Below are positions 50,795 through 59,290 of a DNA stretch of 64,000 bases, piece after piece. The notes beneath the pieces were generated by a model. The model was not told where the DNA came from, ran no database searches, and saw nothing but the letters and a program-made list of their open reading frames with translations. How positions within the stretch are numbered: position 1 is the stretch's first letter; each line of letters begins with the position of its first letter. The stretch spans positions 319,520-383,519 of the forward strand of contig NZ_JOCX01000002.1 of the NCBI RefSeq assembly GCF_000717915.1, read 5' to 3'. Source of the stretch: Streptomyces sp. NRRL S-244. Lineage in GTDB: Bacteria; Actinomycetota; Actinomycetes; Streptomycetales; Streptomycetaceae. The translations under genes and the position numbers were made by a program.

Positions 50795-50817
50795 ACCCCG
50801 GGGATACTCCCCGGGGT
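50795..50817 (+). terminator. Terminator after the second DUF3817 gene
   Basis: Perfect 10-bp stem ACCCCGGGGA/TCCCCGGGGT with a 3-base loop, followed by TTT. Confidence 0.92.
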
Positions 50818-50823
50818 TTCCCA

Positions 50824-50861
50824 TCGACATTTACTAGGACGTCCTAGTAAATTCATGGGTA
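50824..50861 (+). promoter_or_regulatory. icmA promoter overlapped by a perfect 20-bp palindrome
   Basis: TTACTAGGACGTCCTAGTAA at 50831-50850 is a perfect palindrome. It lies between a possible -35 (TCGACA, 50824-50829) and -10 (TAAATT, 50848-50853, spacing 18), which would place the transcript start at or near the ATG at 50861. No ribosome site precedes that ATG, so a leaderless mRNA is likely. The palindrome should be the operator of a dimeric repressor. Confidence 0.75.
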
Positions 50862-52561
50862 TGGACGCTGACGCCATCGAGGAGGGCCGCCGCCGCTGGC
50901 AGGCCCGCTATGACAAGGCCCGCAAGCGCGAGGCCGATTTCACCACGCTCTCCGGGGATGACGTCGATCCCGTCTACGGGCCCCGCCCCGGCGACGCCTA
51001 CGAGGGATTCGAGCGCATCGGCTGGCCGGGGGAGTACCCGTACACCCGCGGCCTGCACGCCACCGGATACCGGGGCCGGACCTGGACCATCCGCCAGTTC
51101 GCCGGGTTCGGCAACGCCGAGCAGACCAACGAGCGCTACAAGATGATCCTGGCCGCCGGCGGCGGCGGGCTCTCCGTGGCCTTCGACATGCCGACCCTCA
51201 TGGGGCGCGACTCCGACGACCCCCGCTCGCTCGGCGAGGTCGGCCACTGCGGGGTCGCCATAGACTCCGCCGCCGACATGGAGGTCCTCTTCCAGGACAT
51301 CCCGCTGGGCGACGTGACCACCTCCATGACGATCTCGGGCCCGGCCGTGCCCGCCTTCTGCATGTACCTGGTCGCCGCCGAACGGCAGGGCGTGGACCCG
51401 GCCGTGCTCAACGGCACGCTCCAGACCGACATCTTCAAGGAGTACATCGCCCAGAAGGAGTGGCTCTTCGAACCCGAGCCGCACCTGCGCCTCATCGGCG
51501 ACCTCATGGAGTACTGCGCGAAGGGCATCCCGGCGTACAAGCCGCTGTCCGTCTCCGGCTACCACATCCGCGAGGCCGGGGCGACGGCCGCGCAGGAGCT
51601 GGCGTACACCCTCGCCGACGGCTTCGGGTACGTGGAGCTGGGCCTGTCCCGCGGTCTGGACGTGGACCACTTCGCCTCCGGCCTCTCCTTCTTCTTCGAC
51701 GCGCACCTCGACTTCTTCGAGGAGATCGCCAAGTTCCGCGCCGCCCGCCGGATCTGGGCGCGCTGGATGAAGGAGGTGTACGGGGCGCAGAGCGAGAAGT
51801 CGATGTGGCTGCGCTTCCACACCCAGACGGCCGGCGTCTCGCTGACCGCGCAGCAGCCGTACAACAACGTCGTGCGCACCGCCGTCGAGGCCCTCGCGGC
51901 CGTCCTCGGCGGCACCAACTCGCTGCACACCAACGCCCTCGACGAGACCCTCGCGCTGCCCAGCGAGCAGGCGGCCGAGATCGCCCTGCGCACGCAGCAG
52001 GTGCTGATGGAGGAGACCGGGGTGGCCAACGTGGCCGACCCGCTGGGCGGTTCCTGGTACGTGGAGCAGCTCACCGACCGCATCGAGGCCGACGCCGAGA
52101 AGATCTTCGACCAGATCAAGGAGCGCGGCCTGCGCGCCCACCCGGACGGGCAGCACCCGATCGGGCCGATCACCTCGGGCATCCTGCGCGGCATCGAGGA
52201 CGGCTGGTTCACCGGGGAGATCGCCGAGTCGGCGTTCCAGTACCAGCGCTCGCTGGAGAAGGGCGACAAGCGGGTCGTCGGCGTCAACGTGCACCACGGG
52301 TCGGTGACCGGGGACCTGGAGATCCTGCGCGTCAGCCACGAGGTGGAGCGCGTACAGGTGGAGCACCTGGCGGCGCGCAAGGCGCGGCGCGACGACGCGA
52401 AGGTGAAGTCCTCGCTGGACGCGATGCTGGCCGCCGCCCGCGACGGGTCGAACATGATCCCGGCGATGCTGGACGCGGTGCGCGCCGAGGCCACGCTCGG
52501 GGAGATCTGCAACGTGCTGCGGGACGAGTGGGGCACGTACACGGAGCCGCCGGGCTTCTGA
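50861..52561 (+). CDS. icmA: Isobutyryl-CoA mutase large subunit
   Basis: Protein of 566 residues, the substrate-binding subunit of the adenosylcobalamin enzyme converting isobutyryl-CoA to n-butyryl-CoA. With the ATG at 50861, Phe80 (RQFAGFG) and Gln198 (KEYIAQ) fall exactly at the residues that distinguish IcmA from methylmalonyl-CoA mutase (Tyr and Arg there). The B12-binding small subunit icmB is not in this window. It links valine catabolism to butyryl-CoA supply for polyketides. An in-frame ATG at 50855 is a less likely start. Confidence 0.96.
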   Translation: MDADAIEEGRRRWQARYDKARKREADFTTLSGDDVDPVYGPRPGDAYEGFERIGWPGEYPYTRGLHATGYRGRTWTIRQFAGFGNAEQTNERYKMILAAGGGGLSVAFDMPTLMGRDSDDPRSLGEVGHCGVAIDSAADMEVLFQDIPLGDVTTSMTISGPAVPAFCMYLVAAERQGVDPAVLNGTLQTDIFKEYIAQKEWLFEPEPHLRLIGDLMEYCAKGIPAYKPLSVSGYHIREAGATAAQELAYTLADGFGYVELGLSRGLDVDHFASGLSFFFDAHLDFFEEIAKFRAARRIWARWMKEVYGAQSEKSMWLRFHTQTAGVSLTAQQPYNNVVRTAVEALAAVLGGTNSLHTNALDETLALPSEQAAEIALRTQQVLMEETGVANVADPLGGSWYVEQLTDRIEADAEKIFDQIKERGLRAHPDGQHPIGPITSGILRGIEDGWFTGEIAESAFQYQRSLEKGDKRVVGVNVHHGSVTGDLEILRVSHEVERVQVEHLAARKARRDDAKVKSSLDAMLAAARDGSNMIPAMLDAVRAEATLGEICNVLRDEWGTYTEPPGF

Positions 52562-52578
52562 GCCCCGCCCGTGCGGTG

Positions 52579-52627
52579 GAAGGCCGGTCGTGGGCGCCCC
52601 TTTCAGGGGCCGCCGCGGCCGGCCTTC
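52579..52627. terminator. Bidirectional terminator between icmA and the TetR gene
   Basis: GAAGGCCGG (52579-52587) with CCGGCCTTC (52619-52627) encloses a perfect GCCCC/GGGGC hairpin (52596-52610). Confidence 0.85.
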
Positions 52628-52649
52628 GCCGTGCCGGGCGCGAGGGGTG

Positions 52650-53288
52650 TCAGGCGTGGGCCGGGCCCCGGAGGCCGTGCATCAGCAGGGCCGTGAAGGT
52701 GGACACCCAGAGCTCGTCCACCGGCTCCGAGCTGACCAGCGCCCGGTGCACCACCGTGCCGGCGATCACGTCGAAGATCAGGTCCGTGGTGCGGCCGGCG
52801 AGGGTCTCGTCCTCCTCGTACGGGAGTTCGCCGCGGGCCTGGGCCCGTTCGCGCCCCAGTACGACGAGACGTTTCTGCCGGTCCACGATCGCCGACCGGA
52901 TCCGGTCGCGCAGCGCCTCGTCCCGGGTGGACTCGGCGACGACCGCCATCAGGGCCGTACGGGCCTCCGGCCGCCGCAGCAGCGCCGCGAACTGGAGGAC
53001 CACGTCCTCTATATCGGCTTCGAGGGAGCCGCGGTCGGGGAGTTCGAGGGAGTCGAAGAGCTCCGCGACGGCATCCACGACCAGCTCGTTCTTGCTGGCC
53101 CAGCGGCGGTAGAGGGTGGTCTTGGCGACCCCGGCCCGGGACGAGACGTCGCCCATCGTCAGCTTCGACCAGCCCAGATCGACCAGCGCGTCCCGCGTCG
53201 CGGCGAGGATCGCGGCGTCCGCGGCGGCGCTGCGGGGGCGGCCGGTGCGTCCGGTCGGGGAGCTGGGGTTGCGCATGGCCGAGACCAT
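52650..53288 (-). CDS. TetR-family transcriptional regulator
   Basis: Protein of up to 212 residues. The N-terminal HTH is AILAATRDALVDLGWSKLTMGDVSSRAGVAKTTLYRRWASKNELVVDAV; the rest is a helical ligand domain. ATG 53276 (MRNPSSPTG) is an alternative start four codons in. It is convergent with icmA, and a strong palindrome (53363-53385) lies 75 bp upstream, most likely its own operator. The icmA palindrome has a different sequence, so whether this protein controls icmA is open. Confidence 0.9.
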   Translation of the reverse strand: MVSAMRNPSSPTGRTGRPRSAAADAAILAATRDALVDLGWSKLTMGDVSSRAGVAKTTLYRRWASKNELVVDAVAELFDSLELPDRGSLEADIEDVVLQFAALLRRPEARTALMAVVAESTRDEALRDRIRSAIVDRQKRLVVLGRERAQARGELPYEEDETLAGRTTDLIFDVIAGTVVHRALVSSEPVDELWVSTFTALLMHGLRGPAHA

Positions 53289-53362
53289 ACCCGCCGGTAG
53301 CCAAGGCGGCGGGTCCCGAAATGCTGTGCTTCAGATCACGGGGCGCGAAGGGGCGCGGGGAG

Positions 53363-53385
53363 TTACGCTACGGCTCGTAGCGTAA
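53363..53385. promoter_or_regulatory. Perfect inverted repeat, candidate TetR operator
   Basis: TTACGCTACG (53363-53372), spacer GCT, CGTAGCGTAA (53376-53385). This form is typical of TetR operators in actinobacteria. It lies between the TetR gene and the thioredoxin/TPR gene and could control either. Confidence 0.8.
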
Positions 53386-53518
53386 GAGCGACGACCACGC
53401 GAAGAGCTACCGGCGCCAGGTGGGGACCCGGCGCCAACAACGCACCACCGAGGGTACTCAAGAAGGCATTTCGGCCGATCTTTTTCGTCGGCGCGCGCAC
53501 ACGGGGGAGGATGTACGC

Positions 53519-54526
53519 ATGCAGCCCAGAAACATGTCCATGAGCGGCGTCGTCGACCTCGCCGCTGTGAAGGCGGCCGGCGAGGCCAAGGCGAAGGCCG
53601 AGCAGGCCCGTGCCGAAGCGGCCCGGCAGGCCGCCCAGGGCGGCGCGCCCGCCTCCGCGGGTACCGTGCCGCCGTCCGCGCTCGTGATCGACGTCGACGA
53701 GGCCGGCTTCGAACGCGACGTCCTCCAGCTCTCCGCCGAGGTCCCGGTCATCCTGGACTTCTGGGCCGAGTGGTGCGAGCCGTGCAAGCAGCTCAGCCCG
53801 CTGCTGGAGCGCCTGACCGTCGAGGCGAACGGCCGCCTCCTGCTGGCCAAGGTCGACGTCGACTCCAACCAGATGCTGATGCAGCAGTTCGGCATCCAGG
53901 GCATCCCGGCCGTGTTCGCCGTGGTCGCGGGCCAGGTGCTGCCGCTGTTCCAGGGCGTGGCGCCCGAGCAGGAGATCCGCGCGACCCTCGCGCAGCTGGT
54001 CCAGGTCGCCGAGGAGCGGTTCGGGATCATCGGCATCGAGGTGGACCCGAACGCCGGGGGCGGCCCCGCGGGCGCCCCGGCCGCAGGTGAGGAGCAGGAC
54101 CCGGCGGGCCCGTACGACGCGCTGCTGGAAGCGGCCGTCGTCGCGCTGGACGCCGGTGACCTGGGCGGCGCGGTGCAGGCGTACAAGAACGTACTGGCGG
54201 ACGACCCGGCGAACACCGAGGCCAGGCTGGGCCTGGCCCAGGCCGAGCTGCTCGCCCGGGTCAGGGACATGAACCCGCAGGCGGTGCGCGCGGCGGCGGC
54301 CGAGGACCCGAAGGACCCGGCGGCCCAGATCGCCGCGGCGGACCTGGACCTGGTCGGCGGTCACGTGGAGGACGCCTTCGGGCGCCTGGTGGACACGGTC
54401 CGGGTGACGGCCGGCGCGGACCGGGACGCGGTGCGGGTCCGGCTGCTGGAGCTGTTCGAGGTCATCGGGGCGGACGACCCCCGGGTGGCGGCGGCCCGTA
54501 CGGCGCTCGCGCGGGTGCTGTTCTAG
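53519..54526 (+). CDS. Thioredoxin-domain protein with C-terminal TPR region (YbbN/CnoX-like)
   Basis: Protein of 335 residues. An Ala/Glu-rich N-terminal extension (1-55) precedes a thioredoxin fold (about 58-165) with an intact active site WCEPCK, then a tetratricopeptide-like helical region (about 195-335). YbbN-type proteins act as holdases or redox chaperones handing clients to GroEL/DnaK. ATG 53519 has GGGAGG eight bases upstream; the long open frame before it is untranslated. It is followed by a long hairpin. Confidence 0.88.
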   Translation: MQPRNMSMSGVVDLAAVKAAGEAKAKAEQARAEAARQAAQGGAPASAGTVPPSALVIDVDEAGFERDVLQLSAEVPVILDFWAEWCEPCKQLSPLLERLTVEANGRLLLAKVDVDSNQMLMQQFGIQGIPAVFAVVAGQVLPLFQGVAPEQEIRATLAQLVQVAEERFGIIGIEVDPNAGGGPAGAPAAGEEQDPAGPYDALLEAAVVALDAGDLGGAVQAYKNVLADDPANTEARLGLAQAELLARVRDMNPQAVRAAAAEDPKDPAAQIAAADLDLVGGHVEDAFGRLVDTVRVTAGADRDAVRVRLLELFEVIGADDPRVAAARTALARVLF

Positions 54527-55089
54527 CCGCCGACGATTTATTGACAGATGGAGAAACAGCGGCTGCGCTTTACCAAAACTTGGTAATCGCAGCTGCTGTT
54601 ACTCGCAGTAAGTGGAACCCCGTGAACTGTCCGGTGTGTCCATGAATCCTCCACTCTGTCGTGGCCTTCGGTGACACCCAGCGTCGTCACCCGATGGCAC
54701 CGGGTCGATCCCCGGTTATCTTGCCGTTACCCGCCAGTAACGAACCCCCTTGTGCCCCGGCCTGGAATGGACCACGATCGGCGACGCTCGGTCCTTCCCG
54801 CAGCCCCGCTCATCCGGAGCCGCGGCGGAGGGTCCCCACCGGGCCGGCCGGTGCCAGGGGTGCCGGCTGCTGGACAGGGGGGTCTTCGCCGCACCGGCGG
54901 AGCCTGTCCTCCTGGTTGCGCGAACGCGTGACCCAGTGGTTGTCGCTCGGGGGTGAACGCCGGTGTGTCGGACGCGGCTGTGCCGCGGCTCGGTCGCCTG
55001 CGCTCCTTCCCGAGGACGTAGCACTTCTCCCATCCCAGGACGGGTACGGCCCGGACCGGAGATGTACGTCCGAGAAGGAGGAACGAATA
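54527..55089. other. 563-bp intergenic region upstream of the DUF6230 operon
   Basis: I see no gene here. Besides the hairpin at 54555-54600 it contains TTACT-CGC-AGTAA (54599-54611) and a related element CGTTAC-CCGCCA-GTAACG (54725-54742), probably binding sites for one regulator. The open frame from 54661 into the DUF6230 gene is GC-rich noise. The last 20 bp hold a strong AAGGAGGAA ribosome site. Confidence 0.6.
54555..54600 (+). terminator. 46-bp imperfect inverted repeat after the thioredoxin/TPR gene
   Basis: AACAGC-GCTGCG...TTACCAA pairs with TTGGTAA...CGCAGC-GCTGTT. The core TTACCAA-AAC-TTGGTAA is perfect. It starts 29 bp after the stop. It may be a terminator or an operator. Confidence 0.6.
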
Positions 55090-55740
55090 ATGAGTTCTCA
55101 GGTTCGTGGCGGGACCAGATGGAAGCGCTTCGCGCTCGTCATGGTGCCGAGCATCGCGGCCACCGCCGCGGTCGGTGTGGGTCTGGCGCAGGGTGCCCTC
55201 GCGGCGTCCTTCAGCGTCTCCGGCCAGGACTTCAAGGTCTCGGCCGACAAGCTCGACGGTGACGACCTGCTCCAGTACGGCAGCGTCGCCAAGGGCAAGG
55301 GCCTGGACGGCAAGGACGCGGCGCACCCGGTCACCATCTCCGGGTTCCGCCACGCCGAGATCACCAACATGTGCCAGTCGCTGGTGACCCCGATTCCCGG
55401 CCTCGGCAACATCACGATGCAGCTGCGCACGGGCAACAAGGGCAAGCCGGCCGTCGCGGACAACATCTACCTGGATGTCGCCGAGCTCGACACCGACGCC
55501 ACGTTCACCGACCTGGACATCGGTGTCGCGGTCGGCGCCGCGGCCGACGACAAGCACCCCACCGCGCCGCAGGCCGGCACGGTGGCCAACGGCGCCCTGT
55601 TCTCGCAGCGCGCCAAGAAGGCCGTGCTGACGAACGTGCGTCAGAAGGCCTGGGCGACGACGGCGGGCACCTTCACGCTGCCCGACCTCAAGCTGCGCCT
55701 GCTCAGCGGCGACCAGCCGTGCTACCAGGACGAGAAGTAG
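55090..55740 (+). CDS. DUF6230 family cell-envelope protein
   Basis: Protein of 216 residues: a basic N terminus and a membrane-spanning or signal segment (about 13-38, FALVMVPSIAATAAVGVGLAQGALA), then a beta-rich exported domain with two cysteines (MCQSL, PCYQ). Streptomyces homologues are often called cholesterol esterases, but I see no esterase motif (no G-x-S-x-G). ATG 55090 follows AAGGAGGAA. It heads a three-gene operon. Confidence 0.87.
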   Translation: MSSQVRGGTRWKRFALVMVPSIAATAAVGVGLAQGALAASFSVSGQDFKVSADKLDGDDLLQYGSVAKGKGLDGKDAAHPVTISGFRHAEITNMCQSLVTPIPGLGNITMQLRTGNKGKPAVADNIYLDVAELDTDATFTDLDIGVAVGAAADDKHPTAPQAGTVANGALFSQRAKKAVLTNVRQKAWATTAGTFTLPDLKLRLLSGDQPCYQDEK

Positions 55741-55847
55741 TCCGTCCCGGGGCGTGACCGGTAGAGGCGGGTGGCGGCCGTGGCCGCCGCCCGTCCCACC
55801 GGGCTCCCCCAGTTCTCCGTACCACCGTTTCCAGGGAGCTGTTGTCC

Positions 55848-56399
55848 ATGAACCCCCAGGCCCCGGTTCGCGCCGCAGACGACGCATGGCTCACCGCGGT
55901 GTACTACCGCTTCCGCGCCTGGAGTGGCGGCCGGCCCTTCTGGGCGGGCCTCTTCACTCTCATCGGCGGCATTCCCATCGCGTACTTCCCGTACGCGGAC
56001 CTCCGGCTGGGCAACGTCACCATCGCCATGGCGACGACCGCGGGCGCGGGCTCGCTGATCATCGGCGTCCTGCTCATCACCCTCGGCCTGGCCCTCTGGT
56101 TCCAGCAGGGCATCCGGGTCTTCGCCGGAGTGGCGTCGATCCTGCTCGCCCTGGTCTCCCTGCCGGTGTCGAACCTGGGCGGCTTCTTCCTCGGCTTCCT
56201 GTTCGCCCTGGTCGGCGGAGCCCTCGCGCTCTCGTGGGCGCCGGGCAAGCCGGAGGACGCGCAGGAGGACGCGGCGGCGGCCAAGGCGGAGGCGTACGTG
56301 GACGGCCCCCTGGGAGTGCCCGGCCCCCGCGACACGGAAACGGCTTACGCGACCGAGACGACTGCCCATGCCGATGGCGGGAGGAACAGTGCGGGGTGA
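55848..56399 (+). CDS. DUF6114 family membrane protein
   Basis: Protein of 183 residues with four membrane helices between residues 30 and 130, and an acidic cytoplasmic C terminus. It always accompanies the DUF6230 protein in Streptomyces as far as I know. ATG 55848 with GGGAG nine bases upstream is chosen over TTG 55842. Its 3' end overlaps the next start by 11 bp. Function unknown; it may anchor or export the partner proteins. Confidence 0.86.
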   Translation: MNPQAPVRAADDAWLTAVYYRFRAWSGGRPFWAGLFTLIGGIPIAYFPYADLRLGNVTIAMATTAGAGSLIIGVLLITLGLALWFQQGIRVFAGVASILLALVSLPVSNLGGFFLGFLFALVGGALALSWAPGKPEDAQEDAAAAKAEAYVDGPLGVPGPRDTETAYATETTAHADGGRNSAG

Positions 56400-57666
56400 C
56401 GAGACGCAGCGGGACGTGACCCCGAGCGCAGAGTCCCGTGAACGAAGGGGTCCGCGGCACGCCGCGCCCCGGAAGTCGCTGCTGAACAAGATCCAGATAC
56501 CCGTCGGCAAGACGATGGCGCTGGCGGCCATGCCGACCGCCGTCTTCGTCGGGATGGGCATGGCGCCGAAGCTGGCGCTCGCCGACGAGGAGATCCCCTT
56601 CGCGCCCGGCCCGTGTGTGACGCGGTCCGACGAACCCGCGGAGTCGGCCTCTCCGAGCCCGTCCGCGTCGCCCTCGCCGAGTTCGTCGCCCTCCACGACC
56701 CCCTCGCCGGGCGCGTCCAAGGCAGCGAAGACACCGAAGGCTCCGCAGCCGTCCGCCAGCAAGTCGGCGGAGGCCACCACCCAGTCGAAGCAGACCGCCC
56801 CGTCGGCCCCGGCCGCCGCGCCGTCCGCGTCCAAGACGCCGAACCCGCTGGACCCCCTGGGCATCGGCGACAAGGTCAAGGGCATCGTGGACGGCATCAC
56901 CACCCCGATCCTGGGCGCGCACCCGTCGGCCACCCCGACCCCGACGCCCACGCCGACCAAGCCCGCCACGACGACGCCGCCCGCGACGAAGCCCGCCCCG
57001 CAGCCGGACCCGGCCGCGGACGCGATCCGCGACGCCGCGAAGAAGGCCGGTGTCGACGTCAAGGAGCTGTCCGAGGACGTCAAGGACACCGCGAAGACGC
57101 CGAAGGACGAGACGGGCAAGGCGGCCGACGAGGACAAGTCCAAGACCGACGAGACGAAGGACGCGGACGGGAAGCAGCCCTTCCCCTGCCCGACGTACGA
57201 CGCCAAGGCGCTGGCCGACGCCGAACTGGAGCCGGGCATCCCGCTCCTGCCGGACGAGCCCTGGTACCTCGACAGCTCGCTGCTGACTCTCTACGGCCTG
57301 GATTACCACGGCATAGTCGAGGTGAAAACGGCGAGCGGCAAGACGAAGAAGGTCCTGAAGTTCACGGCGGACTCGCTGGACATCAAGGACCTCTACCAGA
57401 CGGTCGGCAAGACCGGGAACGTCGCCCACCTGAAGTCCCGCCCGGGCTCCACCTCCAAGATCCGCGGCGGCACGGTGACGATGTACACCGAGAGCCTCAA
57501 GGGGAACCTCTTCGGCCTGATCCCGATCGAGTTCACCCCGAACAGCCCGCCGCCCCTGAACGTCCCGTTCGCGTTCTTCTCGAACGTGAAGGTCGTCCAG
57601 GCCGGCCAGTTCGGCGGCACGCTCACGGTCCCGGGCCTGCACAACTACGTCGGCCCGCCGGAGTAG
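56389..57666 (+). CDS. Secreted Pro/Ser/Thr-rich protein of the DUF6230 operon
   Basis: Protein of 425 residues. An N-terminal signal/anchor (about 38-68, GKTMALAAMPTAVFVGMGMAPKLALA) is followed by a long low-complexity linker of S, P, T, K and A (about 80-265), then a compact C-terminal domain (about 270-425; GIPLLPDEPWYLDSSLLTLYGLDYHGIVEVKTASGKTKKVLKF) also seen as a beta-rich export module. GTG 56389 follows GGGAGGAA inside the DUF6114 gene. The layout suggests a wall-spanning stalk carrying a surface domain. Function unknown. Confidence 0.82.
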   Translation: MRGDETQRDVTPSAESRERRGPRHAAPRKSLLNKIQIPVGKTMALAAMPTAVFVGMGMAPKLALADEEIPFAPGPCVTRSDEPAESASPSPSASPSPSSSPSTTPSPGASKAAKTPKAPQPSASKSAEATTQSKQTAPSAPAAAPSASKTPNPLDPLGIGDKVKGIVDGITTPILGAHPSATPTPTPTPTKPATTTPPATKPAPQPDPAADAIRDAAKKAGVDVKELSEDVKDTAKTPKDETGKAADEDKSKTDETKDADGKQPFPCPTYDAKALADAELEPGIPLLPDEPWYLDSSLLTLYGLDYHGIVEVKTASGKTKKVLKFTADSLDIKDLYQTVGKTGNVAHLKSRPGSTSKIRGGTVTMYTESLKGNLFGLIPIEFTPNSPPPLNVPFAFFSNVKVVQAGQFGGTLTVPGLHNYVGPPE

Positions 57667-57718
57667 TCCCGTCCCGTAGTCCCGTACGGCACTGCGAACC
57701 CCGCACCGCGTGCGACGC

Positions 57719-57770
57719 ACCGAGGGCGGCACCCCGGATCCCTGACAGGGACCGGGGTGCCGCCCTCGGT
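57719..57770. terminator. Bidirectional terminator between the DUF6230 operon and pyk
   Basis: Perfect 19-bp stem (57719-57737 with 57752-57770), loop containing a further CCCT/AGGG pair. Confidence 0.93.
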
Positions 57771-57797
57771 GTCTGTGCGGCAGAGGTGCGGCGGGCG

Positions 57798-59228
57798 TCA
57801 GGCCTGGGCCTGGCCGCCCAGGTGGTGGACGCGGACCATGTTGGTCGTGCCCGGGACGCCGGGGGGCGAGCCGGCGGTGATGACCATCGTGTCGCCGGCG
57901 TTGTGGCGGCCCAGCTTCAGCAGTTCGCCGTCGACCAGGTCGACCATCGCGTCGGTGGTGTCCACGTGCGGGACGATGTAGGACTCGACGCCCCAGCTCA
58001 GCGTGAGCTGGTTGCGGGTGTTGACGTCGGTGGTGAAGGCCAGGATCGGCTGGGTCACGCGGTAGCGCGACAGGCGGCGGGCCGTGTCACCGGACTGCGT
58101 GAAGGCGATGAGCGCCTTGCCGTCGAGGAAGTCCGCGATCTCGCAGGCCGCGCGGGCGACGGAGCCGCCCTGCGTACGGGGCTTCTTGCCCGGGACCAGC
58201 GGCTGCAGGCCCTTGGACAGCAGCTCCTCCTCGGCCGCCGAGACGATCTTCGACATCGTCTTGACGGTCTCGATCGGGTAAGCGCCGACCGAGGACTCGG
58301 CCGACAGCATGACCGCGTCCGCGCCGTCGAGGATCGCGTTGGCGACGTCGGACGCCTCCGCGCGGGTCGGGCGGGAGTTGGTGATCATCGACTCCATCAT
58401 CTGGGTCGCGACGATCACCGGCTTGGCGTTGCGGCGGCACATCTCGATGAGCCGCTTCTGGACCATCGGGACCTTTTCGAGCGGGTACTCGACGGCCAGG
58501 TCGCCACGGGCCACCATGACCGCGTCGAAGGCGTCCACCACGGCCGCCATGTTCTCGACGGCCTGCGGCTTCTCCACCTTGGCGATGACGGGGACCCGGC
58601 GGCCCTCCTCGTCCATGACCTTGTGGACGTCCTTGACGTCGTTGGCGTCGCGGACGAAGGACAGGGCGACCATGTCGCAGCCCATCCGCAGGGCGAAGCG
58701 GAGGTCGTCGACGTCCTTCTCCGACAGTGCGGGGACGTTCACGGCGGCACCCGGCAGGTTGATGCCCTTGTGGTCCGAGATCACACCGCCCTCGATGACG
58801 ATGGTCTTGACCCGCGGGCCCTCGACCTCGGTCACCCGCAGCTCGACGTTGCCGTCGTTGATCAGGATCTGGTCGCCCTGCGAGACGTCGCCCGGCAGGC
58901 CCTTGTAGGTCGTGCCGCAGATGGACTTGTCGCCCGGGACGTCCTCGGTGGTGATGGTGAACTCGTCACCGCGCACCAGCTCGACGGGGCCCTCGGCGAA
59001 GGTCTCCAGACGGATCTTGGGGCCCTGGAGGTCGGCGAGGACGCCGACCGCGCGCCCGGTGTCCTCGGAGACCTTCCGGACGCGGTCGTACCGCTCCTGG
59101 TGTTCTGCCTGGGATCCGTGGCTGAAGTTGAATCGGGCCACGTTCATACCTGCCTCGATGAGCGCTTTCAGCTGCTCATACGAGTCGACGGCGGGGCCCA
59201 GCGTGCAGACGATTTTGGAACGGCGCAT
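57798..59228 (-). CDS. pyk: Pyruvate kinase
   Basis: Protein of 476 residues making pyruvate and ATP from phosphoenolpyruvate and ADP. Motifs: N-terminal MRRSKIVCTLGPA, ARFNFSHGS, the catalytic lysine motif VIAKVEKPQAVEN, the metal-binding VARGDLAVEYP and ATQMMESMITNSRPTRAEASDVANAILDGADAVMLSAES. The length is standard. It is the last gene of a probable pta-ackA-pyk operon (62 bp after ackA). Confidence 0.96.
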   Translation of the reverse strand: MRRSKIVCTLGPAVDSYEQLKALIEAGMNVARFNFSHGSQAEHQERYDRVRKVSEDTGRAVGVLADLQGPKIRLETFAEGPVELVRGDEFTITTEDVPGDKSICGTTYKGLPGDVSQGDQILINDGNVELRVTEVEGPRVKTIVIEGGVISDHKGINLPGAAVNVPALSEKDVDDLRFALRMGCDMVALSFVRDANDVKDVHKVMDEEGRRVPVIAKVEKPQAVENMAAVVDAFDAVMVARGDLAVEYPLEKVPMVQKRLIEMCRRNAKPVIVATQMMESMITNSRPTRAEASDVANAILDGADAVMLSAESSVGAYPIETVKTMSKIVSAAEEELLSKGLQPLVPGKKPRTQGGSVARAACEIADFLDGKALIAFTQSGDTARRLSRYRVTQPILAFTTDVNTRNQLTLSWGVESYIVPHVDTTDAMVDLVDGELLKLGRHNAGDTMVITAGSPPGVPGTTNMVRVHHLGGQAQA

Positions 59229-59290
59229 GGAGCGGATCCTATCCGTTTGTTTCGTAGCGGAATATTCCGTCTGGTGGAAAGTCCAAGTGA

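Noticed and set aside
54661..55092. N-terminal extension of the DUF6230 protein by 140 residues
   Set aside because: The extension is low-complexity, lacks a ribosome site, and the ATG at 55090 has an excellent AAGGAGGAA.
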